Shown piece by piece: positions 1-11,400 of a DNA stretch of 64,000 bases (the first letter of the stretch is position 1; the number at the start of each line of letters is the position of its first letter). The position numbers and the translations under genes are program-made. The stretch spans positions 424,454 through 488,453 of the forward strand of contig VZRZ01006842.1 of NCBI GenBank assembly GCA_013398175.1, written 5' to 3'. The DNA is from Climacteris rufus. Lineage: Eukaryota; Chordata; Aves; Passeriformes; Climacteridae. The notes beneath the pieces were generated by a model that did no database searches, was not told the DNA's origin, and saw only the letters and a program-made list of their open reading frames with translations.

Positions 1-180
1 TAAAACCCACAGCAATTCACTGGTACTAATCACTGAGGAGAGTAAGGCACAAAGAAGAAGCTGAAGCATGGATCTTTATGTTCCTCTCTCCAGTAATATC
101 CAAAAAGCCCAAAGAGAGGGACGTATGATGTGTACAAGAACTGAAGAGAGCTTGAAAAGCTGTATAGCCTCATAGATTAC

Positions 181-520
181 TGAGAGAACTGGGATTGTTC
201 AGCCCTGGAGAAGGCTCCAGGGAGATCCTATTGCATCCTTTCAATATATAAATAGGGATTATAAGAAAGGTGGAAAGAGACTTTTTACCTGGCCTTTAGT
301 GACAGGACAAGGGACAGTGGTTTTGAACTGAAAGTGGATAGATTTAGATTGAATAGATGAAATTCTTTTATGGAGAGGGTGCTAAGACACTGGAACAGGT
401 TATCCAGAGAATAAGCACCTCGTCCCTGTAACTGTGTAAGGTCAGCTTGCAGGGCAAGAGTTGAGCAACAAGGAGAGATGTCCCTGCCTTTCTGATTCTG
501 TTATTCTATGATTCTGTGAT
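181..520 (+). mobile_element. CR1 LINE 3' fragment
   Basis: This is a 5'-truncated CR1 non-LTR retrotransposon. It begins in the segment normally reading 'gagctgggattgtttagcctggag' and contains the conserved 'gacaggacaagg' block and the 'actggaacaggttatccagag' block. It ends in the CR1-type tandem tail (gattctgttattctatgattctgtg) at 491-517. There is no poly-A tail, as expected for CR1. The copy is diverged and has small internal deletions. It carries no coding capacity. The left edge is accurate only to about 10-20 bases. Confidence 0.88.
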
Positions 521-589
521 GATTTGAAGCTGTACCTTACCATATTTGGCTATAACAATAGAGCTAAATTATTCTGCTATGTCTAGCAT

Positions 590-672
590 AAATAAATAAA
601 TAAATAAATAAATAAATATCATAGCATATATATATATCTAGCATACATATATATATCTAGCATATATATATG
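590..672. repeat. (AAAT)n and (AT)n microsatellite
   Basis: About seven consecutive AAAT units (590-617) are followed by AT-rich repeats that include a recurring 'tatatatctagcata' unit. The tract directly abuts the tail end of the reverse CR1 fragment at 673. Confidence 0.9.
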
Positions 673-855
673 TCATAGAATCATAAAACAGTTTGCGTTG
701 CAAGGGACCTTTAAAGATCTCCTAGGCCAACTCCTAGTGAGCAGGGATATCTTCAACTGGATCGAGTTGCTCAGAGCCCCAGCAAACCTGACCTTGAATG
801 TTTCCAAATTTCTAGGACTGGTGATCCAACCAATCTTTCAGGACTTTGAGCACAG
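673..855 (-). mobile_element. CR1 LINE 3' fragment (reverse)
   Basis: This is the reverse complement of a CR1 3' end. It starts with the tail complement (tcatagaatcataaaaca), followed by the hallmark 'aagggacctttaaagatct' and 'ttgctcagagccccagcaaacctgaccttgaatg' segments. Similarity fades after about 850. The short open frame at 698-907 on the + strand is the antisense of this repeat and is not a gene. Confidence 0.85.
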
Positions 856-3800
856 CAGAAGTCAAATGAAAAAAGAGATGCCTTTTGAAGGCATTAGCTG
901 TACATAGGAAGTTACTGCATATTTTTCTTTCATGTTGGTAGCATCCAATCAGAAGAATAGCAGAGGTAGGGTCTGTCTTCTATCTTATATTTTTTAAAAC
1001 GTCATTGTGTAAAATCTTCACTGTATGTAACAAACTTTTTCACCATGTAGAGGAATCCAAGTGTAGGTACTGGAGAAGACATCTAAGGATCAGCAAGTGT
1101 TAGCCCTGTAAACTCCAGCCAGAAAGTGAGCCTGCAGCCCATCTTTTGAACTTTGAACCTTCTTCTTTTTTACTGTAATAGTTTAATTCCAAAAATAGTT
1201 TTATAAACAATTATGTATTTAGTCTTTCTTAGGACATATTGTTTAGATACATTAGAGGAGAAACATCTGTTCATTTTACAGAATCTTTTTTGAAGATATC
1301 ATTTTGTATATTAACAAAAAGTGAAAGTTGATTTTATTTAAAAGTTTAACACCAGAAGTTATCATCTCACTAAAAGGAAAGTAGTTTTTACAACCATGTT
1401 GCATAAAGCTTTCACCTGAAAATAATTAAGAATAAATAACAGTACCAAAGGGTAATAGGACTGTTTACTAGCAAAATACAGTAGATAAGAAGATTAAGTT
1501 AGTGAATGTATTTGTATGAAAATGTAAAATTCACATACAAGTTTAATGTCTCATATAGGAAACTTTAACAATTATGAGGATCTTGAGACTTGCATAGACT
1601 CTCCATATTTTGGAATCCCTCTATAATTCATAATCCTTGTCTGTAATCATCCCAGGCCAACTACACATACCATGGCATCTCAGCTAAGTCATGCACAGTA
1701 TTGGGAGTAGAAATATTTAAAGTTATTCAACTGCCTGTAATAAAATATTCCATATATTAGGAGCACTGTGCTTTCTCACAGTGAAACAGTACAGTCCTGA
1801 AGTGAATGCAAGACAGCAGTGTGAGATATTCATTGTGGGAGATCCTCTAAGGACATAGACTATAATAATTCTTGCATTGAGTCTGGGATGTCAACTCCTG
1901 TCAGCAACACCCACGTGTTGGCAGCTTTAGAAAATCTCTAAGGCAGTGTGTTGTATTAGCCCCAAAGATGGTAGGGGAGGAGCCCTTTGCAGTTTTTTGG
2001 GGTGTGCGGGAACTTCATGTCTTCTTCAGTTAACATGGAAGGTTGACTTAATGTTCATCAGCTATGATTCTGAATTGTTGAAAAATAATTATAGCTTTAT
2101 TATTACAGTGTTATTTAATTTCTTAGAGAGAGATTTTTCTCAAACATGGTGAGCCAAAGCCATGCTCCCTAGGAAGGTGCTAATGATGCTTGATAAAATT
2201 GACATGCTTGCTTCAAGCTAGTAATTTGACTGAAATTTCTTTAAAAAGAAAATAAATTCATTTTAATGTATATTTAGAAAGGAAAGTAAATACTTTATAT
2301 GTTATGCATGAAGAACCGTTTCAATAATTTCTGCTTTTCTAGTTATCCCACTTCCCAGTGGGAGCTGGATATGTAGTTCTCTTTGAACAGAAATGAAAAA
2401 TATTCCAACTTATGTATGATCTTCCTGAATCTGAATATGTTTATAAATACATACTTATAAGGGAAATTTATACAGTACTCACAGAGGCACATCATTTATT
2501 AAAAACAATTTAATATTATTTGTGAAGTTTAGGAACAGTTTGAAGCCTCCTGTCATTATTAAAGTAATTGCAATACTTAAGTACATAATAAGGCAATGTT
2601 TCAATGTTAGAAACAATAATCAAAAGATAAAATATACCTAACTCGAGGAAATTTTGAGTACATTCTTCACATGCCCCTGGCTCTTGCTTTCCTTCTTGCA
2701 AAGGACTCACATTGTTACTGCATTTCTTCCTAGATCAAAAATCATATTTTTATAACTGATCATCTCAGGAGAATGGAAATAATAAATTTGCATTCATACT
2801 ACTTAATTGCACATAGGTATAAATATAAAGCAAGGCTGTGCCTGTAAGACACAGACCCAAATGGTGAAAAGCACAGACCTCAAGGAAAATGGAGCAGGGC
2901 ATTTTGTGCCTCAGGGAGGGAGAGACAAAAAGAACAGCTCATTCAATAGAAAATGTGCTTAGAGCAATGCTGTGAGAAAGATGTCATCCACTGCTGAAGG
3001 TGATGTGGGATAGGAATAGTTTGCTGCCTCTAATGGCTTGCATTGTTTGCATGGCTACATTCCTATTTGTGCTACAACTGAGTGATCTGAGAGCTCTATT
3101 TGTTGCAGCTATGCTTCTCCCTCTGTACCTTGCTTTTAATGATGCCCTAAGAATGACTCCTGACTGTATATTACACAGAAAAGATCGCGGCATGCCCTCC
3201 ATATGGGACCTCCTCCGTCATCAACAGTGAAATATGAGTACGACAGTGGTGGTTATTATTTGGGGCAAATTCACAGTGTGACTGATTACATTTTCTTTTG
3301 ACATTTTAATCATCATAAAGGCTCATTGCTGCTTTGTTGCTCTGGAACCTTTGTGAATTGGCTAATAAATACATGTCATATATTTGAAGGATGACTCCTT
3401 TCCCCCAAATGAGTTAAGCTTGACTAAATGTTGAAAATGCTACAATGCTATCAGCTGGCAGATAAGTTGGTTTCTTAGAAATGGTCTTAGAGTCTACAGT
3501 ACATTTCTTTTAAAATATCCTACAGCACTTGTTGTAAAATTAAGAGTGTATGTTTTCTAGAAACATAACTGCTAATGGACAGTTTATTTGAAGAGGTCAT
3601 TAATTACTATGATAACTAATTTAAGATACTGTAGTTTTTCTGATAAGTGCTTTTGGGAATTGGCTTTATCCCAGTACAGTTAAAAGGTATTTCAGAACAA
3701 CTTGCAGTAGATTTGGATAATATCCTTTCCATCAGCATCTAATTGGAAGGAAAAAAGATGATAGTATGTGAGTAGTTCTTCAAAAACTTGATTGCTTGTA

Positions 3801-5951
3801 AGTGTGCTAAATAACTCTAATAACTCTGCAAGACATTACACAGTGCCTACTATGGGACTATGTAAATAGTCCCATTTAAGCTACTAAGACTAGTGAACCA
3901 AGTAGATCTAACCTTCAGGCATTGCTAACAAACTACCTTATGAAAGTCACATGGGAAAAGGTTCTCAGTCTTGTATCATTAGATTTTTTTTTCAAATTTA
4001 GGCTTAGGTTTTACTTTGAAGATAGACTTGATTTATGAGTTGCTTGTCTACAAGCACTGAGAAATAAATTTGGACTTTATATCCCAATAACAACCCAGAC
4101 ATTACTTCTAAAAGTTGACATTTGCCAGGAACATTTAGGACAAATTTTAATATATCCAGTTGTTGCTGTATAGTGCCTAATTTTTTTATATCCTGCTTAA
4201 TATGTGTCTAGTTTACAAAAAATATGTACATTACATATGTCTTTTCCATTTGCTCATCTGAAACGGTTTTGGAACAAATTAATTCATAAATAGTGACTAT
4301 TATTAATGTTGGCATTAGTCGGGAATAATTTGTTATATACACTTATCTTTATTTCACGTACTAATGTTGAAAATCAGTGGAGCATGTGAAATTGCAAGTG
4401 ACAAAGTGGAACCATTTGCAGTTCCGTCCACTTTTGCTTACAAATGAACTGTTTTAATATGCAAAAAATAAAATCCACATGATATTGAAGTCAACAAGAT
4501 GAGGTATAGCCATGAGAAATTTGTCATGTCAGCAAACAGAGAATTGTACCTGTTGTACCAAAATTTCATGAGTGGGTCACATGATAAAGCAGCTATAGGG
4601 ATATGTACTCATTTCTGTTGTAGCTGCTTTGCACACAGTGATTTGCTCACATGATGTTGCTCTTAGTGTATGCAAGCTGGTGTTGGTAAAACAAGAGAGG
4701 AGGGAACAAAGAGTGTAGCTGAATTTGCTCAAGGTTATTTATGAAGTTAGTAGGAGAGGTTGAACTAGAAGTCAAACATTTTTGTAACCTATCAGTCCCA
4801 AAATCCTTCCTAGGTAATAATATCCACCTTATATTGCAATGCCTTTCCTAAAGGACACTAAACTCCAAGTTTGATTAATGGTGACACATTATTTCTGTGA
4901 CAGGAGCATAAGCTCTGAATGAACAATTATTTAAATGTTTTCAGCTGAGAATCATGCTCTTAGCATCCATGCTTGATGTACAAACATGGTCTCCTGACTG
5001 TCTACGCTTTTGCCCATCTGTTTGGATGGCATAATGCCTGTTCTCAAGTAGGTCAAAACCTTGCCATAGGGTATGTATGCCAGGCTTTCAGTGGAAGACT
5101 GCATAACCCTGAAAGTCTCCACTTTTGCTGGAAGTCCTTTCTTTGGTGTAGGAGTCCATCGTTAGCTCCTCAGGTATATATATTTATCTTCAGATATCTG
5201 AACAATAGCGGCGGAAAGGAGGGAATGGATGAATAGGATGGAAATGAGGCAAGAAAGAATCTTTAGTTTTATCTCCTATGAACTCTGGGTGTGGAACCCC
5301 CCAGGCCAAGAGGAGAATGTGGTGTGGTGTCTGTTGTATTAGGTTTGTCTGTCTACTTCTGCTCCAGCTTATCAAGCCCCCGAGGCTGAAAAACAGGACA
5401 TTGGTCAATGCACAGTCCTCAGATTTCTAAAGAAGACCACTTATGCTACAAGGTATCGCATAAAGAGCAGACTGTCTTAAAACAATTCTCATTGAAGAAG
5501 TGAGTGACTATATGTATGTAGCCTTAATTGCTCTGACCTAAATACTTCCCTTGTTTATATCTGGTGCATAAAAAGGAGCTTATAAAATGTTGTAATGGAA
5601 TTGCTATGACTTGTTCATTGTTTGAACACTTATTTATACACAGCAGCATACATATCTCTTTGCAGGAGATAGTAAAATATCTTATATATGTGTGTCAGCC
5701 TTGGTCTTCTCTCAACAGAATGAAATGATCTGAGCCCAGTGGCCAATGTACTCTGCAAAATATAAGCTAAGCTCTTTTAGGCTATATTAAAAAATACTTA
5801 AATTTTCCATTACAAAATATTTTAGAAGCTGTCATGTGCATTTTATTTTTAGCCAGTATATGCTAGCATATCAATATAAGCACAAAAATAGTTAAAGTTG
5901 TGGTTTAGTTTCAATAGCTTCAGTACCCTGAAAGTCATTGAAAGGATATAG
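856..5951. other. Unique AT-rich noncoding DNA
   Basis: About 5.1 kb with no recognisable gene, RNA gene or transposon. All open frames are under 90 codons and none has a convincing splice, promoter or family signature. A more balanced stretch at about 2990-3420 is open in one frame on each strand (76 and 72 codons). It could be a conserved noncoding element, but that cannot be judged from one sequence. Confidence 0.6.
3852..3875. repeat. Perfect 10-bp hairpin, 4-nt loop
   Basis: ATGGGACTAT (3852-3861) and its exact complement ATAGTCCCAT (3866-3875) flank the loop GTAA. By a rough count, a window this size would give a hairpin like this about once by chance, so no function is claimed. Confidence 0.9.
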
Positions 5952-5968
5952 ACTGGACATCGTCCAGT
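5952..5968. repeat. Short perfect inverted repeat
   Basis: ACTGGAC and GTCCAGT are separated by ATC. It is a short, GC-containing hairpin in AT-rich surroundings and is probably incidental. Confidence 0.85.
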
Positions 5969-6220
5969 TTTTTCCCCCTACAATTTAAGATCTTCAAGGT
6001 TATCTCAGGTAGGTATTGCCTAAAATTGATATCATGTACTTGTTGAAAAAAAAAAAAAAACCAAGACAGAAAACCAACCAACACATTGAAAGCATCTGGA
6101 ATTCAAATACTGCAGAAAACTCCACACAGGTTATGCTGCACTAATTCAATGAAGTATAAGAGAATAAGAAAAGTGCCCTCTAGCGCAAAAAGCTTAGCAA
6201 TGCTTATTTATAGAGTGTAT

Positions 6221-6380
6221 TTCATATATCTATCTATATATCTATATATCTATATATCTATATATCTATATATCTATATTTGATCTGTCTATCTAGATAT
6301 ATATATATATCTCCATCTATCTATCTATCTATAGATCTACATATCTGTATCTGTATCTATACCTATATCTATGTCTATAT
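6221..6380. repeat. Compound (TATC/TATA)n microsatellite
   Basis: About 160 bp of interrupted tetranucleotide and hexanucleotide repeats: 'atatct' units, then pure 'ctat' runs near 6310-6330, then degenerate 'ctgtat/ctatat' units. The 65-codon open frame read through it (6086-6283) is a product of the repeat and ends in a Tyr/Ile-rich chain. Confidence 0.95.
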
Positions 6381-7674
6381 AATCATCCACTCTGTTTTTG
6401 AAGTAGTAAGGGCATAGATAAAGCTGAATATTTTAAATTTTGCTGATAATTCATAACGGATTATTTCACTAGCACATTAGTCTGATTTACTGATGCTGAA
6501 AGCAGGCTCATGTCCACCACCAGGAAAAATCAAACAAAGCAAGAGTAAATAGCTCAAAAGTAGTATTAGGCACATGCTGTCCTAAAGAAACATTGGTTTC
6601 CATTATAGATTACTACTGCTCTTTTTTTTGAACAGTGTCAGTCCCAGTAACCTCTGCCAATCTGTTGTGTTTCTTCCTTTCCATGCTTGCTCCATGCACT
6701 CAAGTCTGATCTGAAGTTGCCACTGTGATTCCCTGTCTAGAAGCAACAGAAAAGCTTTGAGAAGGACCAACATCACCAAGGTTTTTGCTGAGGTTCCACA
6801 TATATACCATATGATTGGTCAGCTGTTATGTTCTAGATATAATCCAATGCAGTCTTCTAGTTAAATTGTCCCAGTTCTCAATATGAACCATGGATGCATA
6901 TTTGTATGTATCTTCAGGTGCGCAGTGCTTAAACCAAGAGCCAAAGTCTCAAGATTACTTTCACAAGTCATCTTGCTCTGTAAAGTGATTCCATACATCT
7001 GCATGCTAACCTTGCAGTCTGAAGGCAGCTGGTAGGAAATGTTAACACCTCAGGTATTTCTGTGCACATTTGTGACTCAGTACTTCTTAGAATTATTCAG
7101 GACTCAGTTATCTTCTGAGGTGATGGGCTCCTGTTTAGTAGTCTTAAAGTTAGAATAGGAGATTTGGGGTACTGGTCCTTCTCAGCATGAATCTGTAACT
7201 CTGTCACCGTGAATGAATGACCTAGCCACCTATGTGCCAGCAGCTGTCAGTGGGCCCCTCAGGATCCTGCTCATGGAAGCTGTGTTACTCTGCAGCCACA
7301 AGTGCAAGAACCTCTCAGGCAGAACAAGGGTGAGCTGGAATGCAGCACAGGTCTGGTGAGACCAGCCAGCTGGAAAGGGGCAGCTTAAGAGTTCCAGCAC
7401 CTGGTTCTTGGGCCACTGGAATCACATGGAAAAACACTGAAATAACCTTCTTCCAACTAAGCACCACAAATTCTCATAGAGCTTTTGCAGTAAGGTTCAT
7501 TTTGCCTTGTTTCCGTACCCTTGTATTGTTTTGCAAGTCAGCAAGAGCCATGGCAGGAGCTCTCACACAGAATAGGTATTTGCCTGGAAGTTAAGTCTGT
7601 CTTCTTGAATTGGAAGATCTGTTTCACAACCTTCTAGGCTGTGTTTTTTTATCATTAGGACGTGACTTGAATTC
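6381..7674. other. Unique noncoding DNA
   Basis: About 1.3 kb between the microsatellite and the reverse CR1. Nothing recognisable was found. Base composition is somewhat more balanced than in the surroundings. Confidence 0.5.
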
Positions 7675-8137
7675 GTATTGAGTTGGAAGGGACCTTGAAG
7701 ATCATCTAGCTCCAAATCCCTTGAGATGGGAAGGGAACCTTCCACTGGACTTGAGGTTACTCAGAGCCCCATCCAGCCTGGTCCTGGATGCCTGCAGGAA
7801 TGGGGAGTCCAGAACCACTCTGGGCAACCTGTTACAGTGTCTCACCATCGTCACAGTAAAGAATTTCTTCCTAATATCTAATCTAAACTTACCGTCCTTC
7901 AATTTAAGGCCATTCCCCCTTGTCCTGTCACTACATACCCTTGTGAAAAGTCCCACTCCATCTCTTTTGTAGGTCCCATTAGGTAGTGGAAGGCTGTTAC
8001 AAGATCTCCCCAGAGCTTTCTCTTCCCAAGGCTAAATAGCCCCAACTCTCTCAGCCTGTCTTCATATGAGAAGTGTTCCATCTCTGTGGTTAATTTAGTG
8101 GTCTTTGCTGGACTTGTTCAACAGGATGTAGCTTTCT
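7675..8137 (-). mobile_element. CR1 LINE 3' region (reverse)
   Basis: This is the reverse complement of the CR1 ORF2 C-terminus and 3' UTR. Recognisable blocks, in + strand order, are 'gagttggaagggaccttgaa', 'ctcagagccccatccagcctgg', 'atttcttcctaatatctaatc' and 'cattcccccttgtcctgtcac', then the 'ctctctcagcctgtcttcatatgag' segment that encodes the conserved ORF2 end (SYEDRLRELGLFSL-like) on the - strand. The open frames at 7702-7956 and 7899-8081 on the - strand are relics of this ORF2 C-terminus. The terminal octamer tail is missing or eroded on the left. Confidence 0.92.
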
Positions 8138-8144
8138 ACCTATG

Positions 8145-8415
8145 ATGTACCTGAAGAATCTTTTTTTATTACCCTTGATGTCCTTGGCCAGATTTACTTC
8201 TGCCAGTGCTTTAGCTTTCCTAGGCAGCTCCCTGGCTGTTGAGATGATTTATATGTATTCCTCCCAGGCTACCTTTCCCTGCTTCCACCCTCTGTAAGCT
8301 ACCTGTTCATGTTTAAGTTTTTCCAGGAGCTCCAGGTCTCCTGGTGTTCTTCCCTCTGATATATTTTATAGGCATGTATTGCTCTTGAGCTTGGAGGACA
8401 CAATATTTGAGTGTC
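8145..8415 (-). pseudogene. CR1 ORF2 endonuclease-RT linker relic
   Basis: Read on the - strand, this encodes a decayed piece of CR1 ORF2 from the region between the endonuclease and the reverse transcriptase. Visible peptide fragments are AYRGWKQGKVAWEEY, then an in-frame stop, then RKAKALAEVNLAKDIKGNKK. These are characteristic CR1 linker sequences. In an intact element the whole RT domain would separate this block from the 3' region at 7675-8137, but here they are only a few bases apart. Either the element has a large internal deletion or two insertions abut. The linker and the 3' block are in the same orientation and in the correct 5'-to-3' order, which favours deletion. The piece is non-functional. 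Confidence 0.8.
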
Positions 8416-11400
8416 ATCATTACGACAGTGTATTGTTGTTCCATATACCTCAGATACATCTAAACATTCTTCAGAGCCCTGCCTTCCAATAATGGAAAAA
8501 AAGGACTAGGAAGTGCTGAGTCCTTCGAATGCATCACAATATACCTCCATGAAACAGCAAAGTGTCAGAGAATCAAAACCAATTCAGAGTTACATAAACA
8601 ATTTCCCTAATGCTTCTTCAGAGCTTCTTCAAAACCACTTGTCAAGCTTGAAGGTACATGCAGGGCTTTGAATATTCTTAGAGCAGTTTACGACTTTACA
8701 AAATACCCTTTTGTCTGCTTTCTCTTGCCGTATCCCAGAAATAACAGGCAGTCTCCAGAGAAGCATGAACAGTTGTGCTCAAAACATTAGACCAAATCTT
8801 TCTTAATAAAATTAATGAATGTGCATTTCTGATGTCTCAGGGTACATTAGCAGTGATGGTCTTTTCCACCCAGAGAATTGTTACAATATACCATAGGAAA
8901 TGAAATAGTCTGCTCTGAAGCACTAAGGGAGAGTTGTTTTCTCCCTCCACTGACCTAATAATTGATGGGCTACAACAGAGTTCCCAGTTAAATCAGAACT
9001 TTCTATAGGCTTATCTCCCTAAAACTTTAGACTACCCTCCTTTAAACATATAATTCATTTAAATGACATACTGCAAAGGTCGGTTTGCACAGGAAGAGCT
9101 ATAGAGGAAGCTCTAGGAAAACTAGCTGGATAAATGTTAAGGTTGGGGCCTATAAATAATCCCCTATGGTTTTCTTCCTAGATTTAGTCCTTTCAATGGC
9201 AGCATTATTATAAGGGGCACTTATCATTTGCCTTGCACTTGTGTTATTAATACTAGGAAGGAGAGAGTAATTTTACAGATCTTACAACTTCCCAGTCAGC
9301 AGGTTTGTATTTAGGGATGCTATTCTGAGATACCTAATTTCCTGTGCACGCTGTGAAGCCTTTGGAGCCTTAGTACAGGATTTTGGATTCCACCCCAGTG
9401 ACCAGATGCCTCCAAGTTACTTGTAAGAGCTCCTGGCACTTTTTTCATGTCTAACCATTAAATCAGAGAGTTAATCACTGTTGAACTTCAAAGGCATTAT
9501 GTCCAGTCACATTAGGTAGCTGGATGTTAGGAAACATTAGCGTGAAGAAGTCCCTGATCAGACAAATTAGACAATTTTTACATGAGGAAGCAAAAAATAT
9601 ATGAGTGGATTTATTTTGCTTTATAAAATTAATATTTTTAACAATCAGATTGGTATAGGTCAAAGCCACACAACTATATATATGTCAACCTTCATTTAAA
9701 TATATTATTAAAGAGATTTAATAGGATCAATGTAGTGGAAACTTGAATTAAATCCCTTTGAATTAAAAGTAGTCCACAGAATGTCAAGACTTTGCATTAA
9801 AATCTGATCTGAAGACACACGTCACAGGTTTTGTTAACTCCATGTGAAACATCTGAAATTAACCACTGTTAATAATAACTATATTTGCAGATAATAAAAG
9901 GAACTATTGTTTCTATCACAGAAAATCAGTCAGACTTCTGAAACGTTTATGACTGTCAGGCTTAATAATTTCTGGATTCACTGGGTATGTGATAGATCTG
10001 ATAAAATGTGATTTAGTCTCATGAAATTCTTTCAGGCCAGGTTGCTGGTACTGAAAATCAAAGATATTTGATCTGTGGCAAAAAGAGGTCTTTACAGTAA
10101 AGGTCAAGTAGTAGTTGTTCTGAAAACTCTCTTACCAAGTGAAACAACTCTTTTTGGTTGGTATTCACTAGCTCTATAAAGTGGGGTGTTGGGGGGTATC
10201 ATGCTGTGGTTATCAATAAGCAGCAACACAGACAAAAACATTTTTAAAAATGTAGGTTAAATAAAAACTCAGAGGGAGGAAGGTCTTTTATATGGTCTTC
10301 CTGCTACCATCCCTCCTACTTCTGTTGCCTTTCCCCTTCTGTGCTAGAAGTGGTAAACATTATAAAGTGAATCCCAATGTGACGCATTTTTGATTGCTCT
10401 TTTATTATGTGCATCCCATTTTCAGCATATTTTTTCCTTGCTGTTTATCTCTCAGCTAAATTTGGAAAGCTCTTGCAGGCTTGTGCTCTGTTGAGTGAGC
10501 TGACTGCCTGAATAGGTAAGTGACATGATTTTTGCACCAGTTAGGAGGGACTGTAAAGTAAGAGTACTGTTTTCTGTCTTGTCAAGGCCCTCTTTGCCTA
10601 TATTAAATCCTGTTTTCTCATGTCATGTGAAAAGGCAACACTAAACCAATAATCCATTCTTCTACTAATTAATTCTCAGATTTAGCAGATGTAAGGAATA
10701 AGGGAGGAAGGGGAGATCCCCATGTTCCAAAATAACAAATTCAGGACGTTGTTAACAAGTAAGACTAGAAAGGGAGCAGTAAGATCAATACAGAGATCTG
10801 CATATAGAATTCTTCTTAGGTACTGCCATATGTTGTGTCTGAAGTGGCTGAAACCTCTTCGTTTTAGAGACTTGGATTGAATATGTCAAATTTTGTGGTA
10901 TATTACTCTGGATTTCAATTTCTAAACACAGAGATGTTCTTGCATCTAATTCTAGTCTTGTATGTATACTCTATAGCTGGAGTCAAGAGTGAAGCAAATG
11001 TGTATGTCATATTCAAAATCTTGAGATTTTGACTCTTTTCCTCTCAACCAAAATTTACCAAATGCTTATATAAATTTCATGTACATTTTCCAAGTTGTCC
11101 AGGCTTGAGTTCACAAAGACATTATATCACAAGCTTTTGGCACAAAAGTGCTTTTACATGAGAAAATTAAACCACACAAATCACAGTGCTAGAGAAGGGA
11201 TGATGAACAGGAAGAAATGATAGAGAAGACAGAAGCAGGGCAGAGCTCTGAGGCACTTCAGCTGTGTGGATCTTGCCTGTGATACAAAAGAGAATCTGAG
11301 ATGTCTTCACCTGCCTCTCTGGCTAAGTTTATAGAGCTATGCTTTGAAGTCTATACCTGATTCTAATGGAGGTCCTTTGGGGATCCTCTAATCTTTTGCC

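Noticed and set aside
3852..3875. 10-bp perfect hairpin as a possible microRNA precursor
   Set aside because: The stem is far too short for a pre-microRNA, and about one such hairpin is expected by chance in a window of this size.
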